Origin: Helochares maculicollis
Lineage: Eukaryota > Arthropoda > Insecta > Coleoptera > Hydrophilidae
Assembly (NCBI GenBank): GCA_033557835.1
Contig: JAWQRO010000059.1
Location: 1-64,000 of the forward strand
Length of the DNA stretch: 64,000 nucleotides
Reading direction: 5' to 3'
The translations under genes and the position numbers were made by a program. Below, piece by piece: positions 24,233 to 36,200 of this stretch. Positions within the stretch are counted from its first letter, which is position 1; each line of letters opens with the position of its first letter. The notes below the pieces were generated by a model. That model worked only from the letters and a program-made list of their open reading frames with translations, was not told the origin of the DNA and searched no databases.

Positions 24233-27200
24233 TTATACTCGAAGAACACTCTTGTAATGCCTTGTGCTACTATAGTGCATATTCCTGCTGTAAAACGACG
24301 GTGGGATAGGGAAAGTAGGCCCATCGCATCTCCAATGTGGCCGGTTTTGATGATAATTAAAACTCAACTGAAAAGAAAAAATTAAGTTACCAATAAAATT
24401 ATTTTTCTTCCACTAGAGATGTTTGTTCACAATAGCTGTATTTGCTGTCATTATACTTAACATTAATTAATATTTCAAAGAGCAATATTTACCTCTCTAG
24501 GCACTGGTTTAACTCTTTGGGATGCGATTTGTATACTAGAATTATTCCTGTGTCTTAGAGCACCATCGGACGGCAACCGTTGCTGCTGCCTCAGCATTCT
24601 TCGAGATTTTTCTTGCATAGGGCTAGTTGGGGGTGATGGTGAGGGCGTGGAACTTTCTGAAGATGAAGATGAAATGGATGATGATGAAGAAGATTCTGAG
24701 GGGAACGTTGCTAGTGTGCAGTACGAACCTTCCGATTCGCCGAGCCTGCAAAACGAAAAAACTGCAATGAATATTTTGCAATTAAAGGCGTTCCTGTAAG
24801 GTTATAAATGACGGTTGACAAAGACTCGAATTTTAGATAGAGTTTAATGTCTGAAAGACCTGTAAATGTAAAAAATACAAAAAAATGAACACAGCTTAAA
24901 TAATAGCAATAACAATAAAACTGACGAAAAGCGAACAGTAATCAACAAACTAAACCCAGTAAAACTCTTCCATTGAGTAACGCTTCCTCTCTAGTAGATG
25001 TATTTTCAGTTTTACTAGGAAATCTTTCTCGCTCGAATTTAAACATTGATTTACAGCACCAATAATTTCAATAATTTAATAATTGCAGTAAGGGCAGTCT
25101 GATGACTCACAAATCCCACATTATTATAAGCTAATTGATATGATATTATAAATAATTATATAATGTAATTTAGGGAACTTCATTTTTGAGGATGAGTTCT
25201 CGTCCGAGTACAAATTGTGTCAAGATAAACTTCATTATTTTATTGAAAAATACTGTTCTAACTACTATACTGAAGATTTAGAATTTGAACAAAAGTGTGG
25301 TGATGTAGAAAAAAAAAACAATATAAAAGACACACTCTATTGATTACAACAGTAATAATATTCCTTTACATTTACATTAATTTTTCCCAGCTATTGAAGC
25401 AAAAAAATTTAACTAGAGCATATTTGAAATGAAAACGGAAAGCAAGTACGAGATGAAAAAAATACTCTCTTAGCACTTGAAATTTTGCAAGAAAAAACTT
25501 GTATTTGCAGTAAGTAATATACTCGAATGTATCACTAAATACTTTTAGTAAAAGGAAATTCAAAGATTTATATATTTTTTTATTTGAATGGCACTTATAC
25601 AAGGTATTGGCAGATAGTGGGCCCAAATGCAATAATTACCCAAACTGCAGAGAAAAAATTACACCAACTTTGAAAAGTTTAAGCAATATAGATAATACAG
25701 CCAAGTTCCGCTAAATAATGCCCGTAATAATAAAGTGGGTTAAATTGAATGTATGAAAATTCCAGTGAAATAAGCTTATCTTGTGTGATGAACCTTTTAA
25801 ATGAAGGATTAGCTTGTAAACTATAATTTTCCAAAGAAACCTCGCAAATAGAGATATACAATGGGAGTTCTTTCACTTGCAAGTAGTCAAAATAACCATA
25901 AAGAAGTACCTGGAGATGCAAAATTAAATGCAACCAGTAACATGGGTTTACAAATGTGGAGGAATGTTCCTAGAAAAATCAATCACAAAATATTTTATGA
26001 AAACTACTTTTCTTTATACCCGATTGTATACTTAAGCGATCTCGGAATTGACGTTGCAAGGATTATTATAATAAACCATCACACCTTTGATGGACAATCA
26101 GAAAGATATGAAAAACAAAGTAGATAAAACATAAAGGGGCAAGCTAGTTCAGTGGATAACGAAAATAGTCTTGTTATGCAATGGTATGATAATAAAGTTA
26201 TAACATTTGCCTCACCGTATTGTACAACGGGGCCTATTGTAACATTATCAAATCCAAAAAGAAAAAAATTAAACCATAAAATATTTTACCACATAATTGT
26301 GATAGGTGTGCATTCTAGAAGTTGTTAAAGAATAAAAATAATTTCAGCAGAAAACAAAATTGTTATTCTTTTAGAATTTAAAAGAGAACTGGCAACAATA
26401 TTGTGTATTATAATACACAATTTTATAAATAGGGCTTAACTTCGAAGCAGTAATTATTTAAACCTATTCAAAAGAAGGCAAAATTAAGAATCACGACCAA
26501 TATCTAAACTGATCGTACCGCACACGAGTCTTTGTGGACTGAGAATAAGCAAAACTAATGTGTGCAATAGAAAGTCCAGAGTAATGTGAGAGAAATGTCA
26601 TATACATTATTGTTATACATGAAAAAATTCTTTACATGATTTTCATATGAAGTGCCTTAATATTTTTCTTTTTTGTCTTCTATGAGTCCCATTTAAAAAC
26701 AATAATAAACTCATAAATATCACAAAATGTAGCAATGGTGGTTTAAGCAATCATTCCCTAATAACAACCTCAAAATGTTTGGACATGGTTTCACATTCTT
26801 GTAATAGCATAAGATCCTGCGGAATGTTACATGTACACATAAATATATGAATTAATTATCATATGTAGCATAAACAAATCTAAAGTTCTATATTTTAATT
26901 GTGAACTCATTAACTTCTTACGTATATAGTTAAATAACTCGTATAGTATCTCCATAGAAAGGTTCATAGCTCAGAGCACATAAACCAGATAGAAGTGAAT
27001 TAAACATTTTATTTAAAATATTATATTACGCTACTGAGAGGTCAAAATGTCAAATAAAGTGGCCTCTCGCAACAAAAATCCCCAAACCGATCAGCATATT
27101 TTAGACACGAAATAAATTATGATACATAGATAATTCAGAAAGTTAGATGGACGATACTTTCGAAAATTGACATCGCCAAGACAAATGTTGGCCTCACAGA

Positions 27201-30200
27201 TTTTATGCAACAGTAAATTTAATGAAGCTTCACCAAAACCTAGAATAAGAGTTGACCTTACAAACACAAAGTAAATCGTATGAGATACAGTCAACAACAT
27301 GTAATTTATGTGGAATATGTAAAATACCTCAACAATAATCTACATAATACAATTAAAATTAGCATAAAAAATAGTAGAATTGAATTGGGTAAAAGTGTAT
27401 TGCAATAACACGCATAATGTATAAGCAGATTGAGTTTACCTGTCCTTAATATTTAAGTTCAACTTTTATATAAGTAGTTTTTACGTTTATGTAAGCAGTT
27501 GAAAATTAAACAAAGTAATATAGGGAAGCTATTGACAAATAAAATAATAAAGGGATATATCCCAATCCGATTTTATTTGAAAATACTGGAAATAATAGGC
27601 TTACATTCTCAAGTTTCATGGTTCAATAAACCTGTTTGCAATTGAATTGAATTGGTGACAATTGTTACACTGATTGCAGCAATAGAAACCTCATTAATAA
27701 TTGCAAAAATTCTATGTAGAAATTAGAACCAAGGTGACGTAAAGTTCTGTGGCCTATTCATGCGACAAGAAATGAATTCAAATCCCATGTGATTTATGCC
27801 AAATCCATGACAATTTCTGTTTTGGTTAGCTTATTCATGATTTCTTTTGATATAAGCAATTTCAATTTTGGAATATCCTAACCAGATTTTTGGTTCAACT
27901 AGACGGAAAAATAATGTTGGAAAAAAAAGGTTGAGAGGATGAGGCACACACCTCATGCTAAAAAATGATAAATAATTGTACTGCAATCAATTTCTAGAAT
28001 AGTCTAGATTCACGAGTCTGGTGATAAATAGTAACATACTCAACTAGTCAGCTATATCATACGATTTCGCAAAAAAATTAATACTTTCGTGAAATCACAT
28101 TTATCTTGGAAAAATTAACTCCAACTTACAAAGGCTATGATGGATATTCCAGGTCAGATAAATGGTTATTTATAGTAAAGCACTCGAGATTAAAAATTAT
28201 GTGGAAAACATTTTGGGTTTATTGCGAAATTGTCGCGCTAATAGCTTCCTTGTCTGATTGTTGAATATTGACTATATTCAGAGACTTTTAAAAAGAGATA
28301 ACAACACTTTGGGAAGTATTTTTCCTTGTTATTGCTATTTTGTAATCTGCAGCATTTTGAAAATATTTGCTTGTTGAAGTTTATCAAGTAGATATGAGCC
28401 TATAGAATTATTAAATTATTATACAAAATTTTACATACCTATAGCAAACTTCGCTAGGATCCACCCACACGGTAAGTTCGGTGGGTAATCGCAGGTCTCT
28501 GTAGCTCAAGCCACATCTTGTTGCAGCTTGTTGTAACGTGAGATCAACTGGGTTCAAACCGTTGACTCTAATGCAACGGTAACCCTGGCCTTTTGCGGGC
28601 ACCTCTGGAAACCAATGCTTCTCAAACCTGAAAGAAAAAAGTTTGTGCTGCAATAAATGTTTAATAAACAGAGTTTCACATCTTTTGGTATTTAAGTTTC
28701 AAGTCAAAGAAAAAGCAAGCATGTGAAAAATATATACATGAATAAATACTTTAAAAGAACATTGGTAATACTCTGATAAAATAAAACATAAAAAACAAGA
28801 AGTTAAGTTTCTGCTGCAAGAGTGATTTCTTGGTATATTGTCACTTGAGAAGCTGCAAATTGAACCATATTTGGTAAAACCAGCTACTTTGTGGTAAAGA
28901 AGTAGATTTGAAACAGTGCAACTCTATACATGGTTATGGAATTAAGTGCCATGGGAAATGGCTATATTTATATTACGTAATACAGACACTGAAGGAAGAT
29001 ACTCTAGATGAAATAAATAAAAAACCAAACTGGCAAATGTGTATGAAAAGAGAAACCATTTTGTATGCATAAACATCAAAATTCAATACAGCAAACAATT
29101 AGTCGAAGAAATAAAACTGTAAATTAAATAAATTCTTTAAAAAGCCTCCGTAAGAAAATGGTTATTCAGAAAATCCCAACTAATTTATGAAAGTATTAAA
29201 AAGCAAATTACACAAAGCAGTAAACAAAGAAAAAATTAACGCAATTTGCTAAAACACCAACAGGTATTTTTTATTTACTTAATAATTAGCGCAATTTTAT
29301 TAGCAGCAGGAAAGTTTACATCGCCGTCATTTAAACAGTTAACCAATGCAAAAATCTTTATAGCAAGGTAAACAAGAAAAGGTCAACAATAAATAAAAAG
29401 AGATAGACAGTTGGCTAATATTGATTATTGATATTTAAACGTGATAAAACTTAAGAAAAATCATTACTGCGTTGAAATTTGCTAAGCGTGAGTTTTTTTA
29501 GCTAATCAAGGTCGATAAACTAATAGAAAGAGTGTGGGTATCCATTATTCTCTTTCCAGATGGAAAGCGGCATTACAAAGTACACAGGATTATAAGCTGA
29601 TAAATATCTATAAATAGCGACTGCAGGTAAACATGTCGATTAAAAATTAGTTTTAAGGAATACTTCCTAGTCTTTTGAAATGTTTATTATGAATCATACA
29701 TATCAAATTTTAAGAGCGTCAAAATCTGCGCATTAAAAATTTTCCCATGTTTCCAGTAAAGTTGCTTTTAATCTACAACACAAGTTGCCAGACTACGGCG
29801 TTACATATTGTACATATATTTTACTAGGGAAACCTCCTTGTCTAACTTAAATATTTGCATTGACAACTTTATATAAAACATATTTTTGACTAACATATAA
29901 CCTTAATATAAAATCCTTGTAAAAAATAGTAATACTGCATATAACACAACCTTACAACAAATCCTTGTATTGCTTTGTATCATAAAATTTAACCTTATAG
30001 AAAGCATCTTAGTATCGTTACCTAACTGCAGTAACAGAGTCTTCTCATTTTCAATCTATAAACAGTGATCATTATACTACAATATCTAGTTATCTACCAA
30101 AATAGAGATTCTTAGACTTGAATTTTATTGGTATTCAAGTGCAGTATAATTATCTAAATTGGAAACATATACACTAAGTTCAACTGAAAAGGTTGCAGTA

Positions 30201-33156
30201 ACATCCATTCTTACCCTCTCAGCATGATAATTTGTAGAACAGCTTTTTTACGCTTTATTAAGACGACTAATTGAAAATTATGAGAATTTTGTATTTTAAA
30301 GGATATGGACAAATAACTTAGAATAATGACATAAACAATAAATCCAGTCTAAATCATTTACTTGGAACCAAACAAGAGGTAGCAATTCTCCTTTAAGTTC
30401 TATTGGGAACTATCTTTGGAGAGCTATCGTTTGTAAAATGTCCCTCGATGCTGTATATGAATAGTCCATAAAGCACAAGCCTAATAGAATATTAGCATTG
30501 CTTACAATCATTGTAAGATATACTACCCAAGACTATCCTTCTACCTGAAATTTTCATTAATAAGAGTATTAAAATAAGGAGATATTGGCCTGCATTGTCT
30601 ACAAAACAATCAGGAAATAATGATTCTAGTTATGGGGCCTATGTGCATTACAAATAAAATTTACAGTCTCAGAATTGCAAAACAAGAGGCGTTAATCATC
30701 TACAATATGTAGGTTAAAAACTATCAAGACATGGGAGGTAGAAATGATAAGGTTACAATTTAATAGCGCTAAATTATAGACCTAAAAATTATTCTTCGCT
30801 AAATAGAGAAGATGTTCCTACCAAGTGCGCAAGTTTAAAATGTCGTTTTGTTGTTAAGAGATAGCGCATGAAATCTATTGAAAAAAACTTTTGTAATCCA
30901 AAGTGCCATTTTTATAGTAAGGCTATCCGGTACAAAACGTCATATTCGTTTAGTTGTTTACGAATTAATAGCATACTTCTTTTTCGTGTTAAACATGTCG
31001 AATTTTGAGCTAAGTAAGGAGCATTTGCGCCATGTAATGATTTTCTTGTTCAATCAGAAGAAAAAGGCATCGGAAAGTTATTGAATTCTTGTAGAGAATC
31101 TTCTACGGCAATCTTGCTCCAACTGCTAAGACTTGTGACCGCTGGTTTCAACGTTTCAAAAGTCGCGATTTCAATTTTATCGACAAAGAACTTGAAAATC
31201 GACCGAAAAAGTTTGAAGACGAAGAATTACAAGCTTTATTGGATGAAGACGATACACAAACAAAATAAATGACGGCGGAGCAATTGAATGTCACACGGCA
31301 AGCCATTTCCAATCGCGTGAGCGCCATGGGGAAGATTCAAAAGGTTGAAAAATGGGTTCTACATAAACTAAACGAACGATAGATGAAAAGACTAAAAACT
31401 GTGAGCGAAGTGCTGCATTTACGACACAAAATTAAGAGTTTCTTGTATCTGGCGATGAAAAATGGATATATTTTGAAAATCCCAAATGTAGTAAATCATG
31501 GGTAACGCCTGGACAACCATCAATATCGAGTTCAAAACCGGATCGTTTCGGGAGGAAGACAAGTCTGTGTTTGGTGGGATCAGAAGGGCGTAGTATATTA
31601 CGAGCTTCTCACACCTGGTGAAACAGTTAATACCGTTCGCTACCGGCAACAAATGATCAATTTAAACCATACATTGATCGAAAAACGCCCAGAATGGGCT
31701 CGAAGACATGGCAAAATCATTCTGCAGCATGACAATGTTCCTGCACATTCAGCTAATGTATTCACCAGACCTGGAGCCTTCTGATTATCACCTGTTTTCA
31801 TCGATGGGACACGCACTGGCTGGGCAACATTTCAAGACTTTCGCGGATGTACAAAAATGGCTCGATGAAAGGATATCAATGAAAGTTGAAGCTTTCTTTT
31901 GGAATGATATCCATAAATTGCCCGAAAGATGTATAAAATGTGTAAAAGCGAAAACCAATACTTTAAATAAAAAATGCTTTTCCATTGTTCTTAAATAATT
32001 CTGATTCATGAAAAAAATGACATTTTAAACTTGCGTACCTGGTACAGTAAGCTCAACCGAAAAGGTTACAGTAACATCCATTCTTACCCACTCAGCATGA
32101 TCATTTGTAGAGCTGCTTTTCTTTACGCTTTATTAAGACGACTAATTGAAAATTATAAGAATTTTGTATTTTAAAAGATATTTACAAGTAACTTAGAATA
32201 AAAACATACAAATAAATCCTGCCTAAATAATTTACTTGGAACCAAACAAGAGGTAGCAATTCTCCTTTAAGTTCTATTGGGAATTTACCTATCCTTTGTA
32301 AAATGTCCCTCAGTGCTATATATATGAATAGTCCATAGAGGGCAGGCCTAATAGAATATTAGCATTGCTTACAATCATTGTGAGATATACTACCTGATAT
32401 TTTCATTAACAAGGGTATTAAAATAAGGAGATATTGGCCTGCATTTAGGTTAAAAAATATCAAGATATGGGAGATAGAAATGATAAGGTTACAATTTAAT
32501 AAAGCTAGATTATAGACATAAAACTTATTCTTGATTAAATAGAGAAGACGATCGTCTACTAAACCTAATAAAACATTCACGTGTTTATAACAAACCGACA
32601 TATGTAATCAAACACTAAGATATTCTAAATAAATACATAAAAAATGTGCAACAAACACTTTAATAAACTCTGTAATTACCAGTAAAAAGCACAAAGAACA
32701 AGAAGAAGTTTCAAATATCTAGGGGGATGTAGCTTTTGATGATAAAGTCAAGGTCTTCTTACATTACAACAATGATATGCTAACTCTATACATGCATAAA
32801 ACCAACATTTTCAAAAATACAGATAACATAACTGTTGACCCTAGGTTTACTGTTGTATTTATTGTGCAAAAGTTCATATTTGCGAAATACATTAAATAAA
32901 ATAGATATTTTCTGAATGCAAACTGGGCTATGACGTCTATCAAATCTGACGTAGACGATCGTCAACTCGACAGATTTGTCATCTCCACCTGTATTTTTGA
33001 CTAATGTTGTCACTTTTGGCAGTTGTCAACTTACCTTTGAGTAAGAAGTGCAGTTAAATGATTCTTGAAATTTTCAATTTGATCTCTAGGAAAAGTCTCG
33101 CTCTTTTCTATGAAACGAATTAAGAACATAACAGCGGCTAAGATTTCCTCTTTCAT
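24233..33156 (-). CDS. BTG3: BTG/Tob-family antiproliferative protein, BTG3/4-like
   Basis: Four coding exons (33035-33156, 28439-28627, 24493-24745, 24233-24367) with GT..AG borders and matching phases give 232 residues. Residues 1-104 and the next ~15 form the BTG domain: MKEEILAAVMFLIRFIEK start, box A at about 44-64 (KHWFPEVPAKGQGYRCIRVN) and box B at about 88-104 (LPTELTVWVDPSEVCYR). The wording is closest to BTG3/BTG4 (GQ.YRCIRVN, DP.EVC.R) rather than Tob. BTG proteins bind CAF1/CNOT7 through boxes A and B, recruit deadenylase to mRNAs and restrain proliferation. Residues about 120-145 are a Ser-rich, low-complexity run, then basic R/Q-rich sequence. The protein ends HYKSVLRV. Introns contain piggyBac, mariner and duplicated sequence. 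The symbol is by family resemblance, and orthology to BTG3 versus BTG4 is not resolved. Confidence 0.9.
24746..25739. other. BTG intron 3, left part
   Basis: AT-rich intron between exon 3 and the piggyBac remnant. No gene or element recognised. Confidence 0.5.
25760..26275 (+). mobile_element. piggyBac-like transposase fragment (pseudogene)
   Basis: The plus strand, antisense to BTG, carries degraded DDE_Tnp_1_7 (piggyBac) coding sequence. A part reading about FPKKPRK has an in-frame stop where Trp is usual (KPRKW), then YTMGVLS. NHKIFYENYFSLYPIVYLSDLGI follows at about 25975-26050, then SSVDNENSLVMQWYDNKVITF at about 26146-26210, which matches the piggyBac pattern of WYDN followed by a short beta strand. 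Stops and small indels break the frame. No TTAA-flanked termini were identified, so only an internal piece is delimited. It lies in BTG intron 3. Confidence 0.7.
26276..28438. other. BTG intron 3, right part
   Basis: AT-rich intron. No gene, RNA or element recognised. Open frames are short and biased. Confidence 0.5.
28628..30169. other. BTG intron 2, left part
   Basis: AT-rich intron downstream of coding exon 1 and before the direct duplication. Nothing recognisable. Confidence 0.5.
30170..30818. repeat. copy A of a ~650-bp direct duplication
   Basis: Starts TACACTAAGTTCAACTG and ends near AAATAGAGAAGATG. It matches copy B at 32043-32552 over nearly its whole length, with scattered substitutions. 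It has about 140 bp, in two places, missing from B. The mariner at 30821-32042 sits exactly between the two copies. Confidence 0.85.
30821..32042 (+). mobile_element. complete but inactive mariner (mauritiana-like), 1222 bp
   Basis: Both ends are visible. The left repeat CCAAGTGCGCAAGTTTAAAA begins at 30821 and the right repeat (GACATTTTAAACTTGCGTACC...) ends at 32042, each flanked by the TA target duplication (30819-30820 and 32043-32044). The transposase starts at 30995 (MSNFELSKEHLRH) and is broken by an early stop after KKKASESY and by further stops and frameshifts. About 50 bp is missing between HDNVPAHSA and the YSPD motif, removing part of the catalytic spacer. Recognisable C-terminal words include SMGHALAGQHFKTF and HKLPER. 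It is antisense to BTG and is a sister of the element at 11069-12264. Confidence 0.93.
32043..32552. repeat. copy B of the direct duplication
   Basis: Starts TACAGTAAGCTCAACCG directly at the mariner's TA and ends near AGAGAAGACGAT. It is the shorter copy, with two internal deletions relative to copy A. It lies about 0.5 kb from BTG coding exon 1. Confidence 0.85.
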
Positions 33157-33226
33157 GATTCGCTCGTTCGAAATTTTTACATCGGGAGAAAAACTAACTT
33201 GTAACCAAATTGTTGTGAACTTCTAT
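33157..33226 (-). promoter_or_regulatory. BTG 5' UTR segment with AUG-UAA start-stop uORF
   Basis: A good 3' splice site (TTTTGTATTTGTTTTCAG) lies just upstream on the minus strand, so 33157-33226 is probably the leader part of coding exon 1. Within it an ATG at 33182-33180 is followed immediately by TAA (33179-33177), a minimal start-stop upstream ORF 20 bases before the main ATG. Confidence 0.45.
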
Positions 33227-36200
33227 CTGAAAACAAATACAAAATTTTGTTTTTAAATAACTTGACGGTAGCATACTTATAACTGAGGTGTTGTGCAAAA
33301 GAAATACTAATAAGCAGTAGTGGAAAGGTTGGCAATAGGTTACAGTATGTACCAAAAATTCCTTTTGTGTATGAGCACTCTATAAATTTTATGTCCAACA
33401 TGCAGCCATTTTCCATCGTTCCATTTAATTTGACAATCTTTACAACGGGACTATTAATTTTACGATCCAAATTTATTTGCAAATTGTATGTCTTTCACAA
33501 TTTGTACTTTTGACGTGTTATTTAGCTTTTGAAGTGTCTTACGTTTTTTTATATGTGTTTTGTTTTTATCGACTTTAATATTGCAGTCATTTTTGTGCTA
33601 TCATTTTCGTTTATTATCAAGTTTACATTTTTGTTATAATTCCTTTACATTCACCTCTAACATCCTTTTCCATACACTTTTCAAATGCTTTTCTTATATA
33701 CATTTTTATTTAAACACCTTTGCTCAATTTATTTGCCTATTGCAAATAATGATTGTCAGCACCTTCTTACATTTACTCTAAGGGACACAAAAACAATTAT
33801 GCAAATTTAAGTTACCTTTACGTGATATTTATCTTTAGCACAAACTATTGCTAGTAAATTAAGTCCCATTTTTATATGCTGAAGTTATAAAAAGATTAGT
33901 CATTGTCACAAGAAAAATCTGGCAGATAAAAGCAACTTAAATTAATGTGTGCCAGACATCACTTAAATTATAGTTGTTAGCTTTTTGTTACAGCCTTATA
34001 ATATGTATTTGCATATATTTTTATTGATGTCTGCTTTGTATAATTAAAGTGGTTAAGCAATAAATCAGGTTTCATTGATTTATTTAGAAAATATCAGTCA
34101 AACGTTTTGCTAATCAACAGGTATGTATAATTTAAAGCTATTAATGTTTCAAACATACCTTTTTAATTACAAAAATCCTCTTTGCCTAAGCTGTGTTATT
34201 TGTTTATGACTATTTTTCATTGCTCAGTTTTTATGCTCACAAATTTGAGTATCTTGAGTTTACAAAAGTTTGCTCCACTGAAAGTTCATTTGGGCATGTA
34301 ATTTTGAGAATAACAATTCAATTGTACTATTATATTAGCGATATCATTCCTATGTGTTGCTTGTCCTATCCTTAAACTGTACAAAAAATTAACATTTTCC
34401 CCTAGACAACAAGCTGGGGATTAGGCTCTAACAGTTACGATTTTAACGACATCGATGTATTCCCCGAACATCTATTGCAGACCATGCTGCCAACTCTAAT
34501 ACTTTTATTGTGGCAGCTTCTCTTCTAAGATGTTCCTTCTTCCAATGTCCAACCTTCTCCTCTCCTATATCGTAGCTGTTGTAAGTCCTCATTACCAAAA
34601 TTTCAATTTTTAATTGAAGCAAACGTTAATGTTATTGAAGAATATTTGTCAAGTCACATAAAATTAAAAAAATGGAAAGATTTTTTTAAATATACTTTGC
34701 TCTAAAGTATGTAAATGTTATAATGGAATTCTAATTGAAAACTTCATATTTGCTTCAGTCACTTTTATTGTTGACATTGCAGAATAAATTTACATTTGGC
34801 AAACTTGATTCTAAAAATGTGCGAGTTGCCATCGAATGAACGAAAGAAATAGCACAACAAAAGCTTTGTGTAAAATTTGTAACAATCTGCTGCTCGAGTC
34901 ATATTTACATATGTATAAAGGGACTTGAAGAATTATTTATGCACATATTTATTTTAGATGCATAATTGGGTTCAAAAATGATGGAACAGATACCTAAGAC
35001 GAACTTCTTGCAATCAAAATCATGATAATTCTAGTTTTGTGAGACTTGCCGAACCCAGCAAAAAATTCTTATTAGTAAAACATTCTTGCTCAGTGGACAA
35101 TGACCTTCAAGTATTTGTCATTCTTTCTGTATGTACGTATAATACTAGGAAAGATAAATAATTTATTTGTTTCTACATGCCCTCCAGGCTATCAACTAAC
35201 AGCCACTTTCTGATTATAGGATATAGTATCTTAATATTTGCTGCTGGGCCCCAGTTTATTTATTATTGTAAAAACCTAATCTTCACTAGAAGCTAGGAAA
35301 TCTTACGAGGTATCAACATTATTGATTTATATTATTCATATGACTCATTCATTTTGCTATATTCGAATTATTGATCATTTCCTTTCAATTCGTATGAGGC
35401 TCTCAAACTTATAGTTTCTAACTAGATGCTATACGTGTTCTACACAGTTTTCTTGGTATCATTTCCTTTCATTTTGCATTTTCATAGAAGACGCACGTAT
35501 AAAGAATGAATGAACATCATGAGAGCCGTGGGAAGGTAGTTATAATAAAAATGAAGAGCAATATATTGAAAATGCATAATGTGCCATTTAGATCCGTTTC
35601 AATGAAGGTATTTGCACGATTGGTAATTCGAAAATATCATAATGAAAAGTTTGTACATTTTTAAACGATATGAGGTGCTTTAATGGCTCGAGTTCAGTTA
35701 ATGCATAAACAATGCAACCTAAATTAACATGCAGCATACATATGTACAGTGGTAAAGACAATCTCGTGACCCAGATTGGCCATACTTGATATTAAACTAT
35801 ACGGCACATTACCAGGCCTGTTTTGATTTCAGATTTGTAATTCTTAACTGCAATATTTAGCTGTTAAAATTATTGGGAAATGCCGTGTTAGTCCTGGAGC
35901 TTGAGCAGCTCCAAATTTGCATGAATGCCTGCTACTGCTTTTATTTTCTGTTTTGCCAGACTAACGTCAACGCAAACACGTTCATTGAGAATTCAGCAAG
36001 AGAAATCAAGGTTTTATTTTTTTAATCTACATAGATATCAGCGGGCTTGGTGGTTTATTTATAGGATACTTTGCATTGACTTTTATGATCTTCAAGAAAG
36101 TTTTAAACCTGATTTCCTATAAGGATTTTTGTTAACCTCACTATTGCTGGCTCTTTAATTGACCATGTGAATAAATATTGTTGTGAATAGATTTGATAAG

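Noticed and set aside
28411..28653. Open frame taken as an independent 80-residue protein
   Set aside because: The central part is coding exon 2 of BTG. The apparent start is a TTG in the intron and the last residues run past the splice donor.
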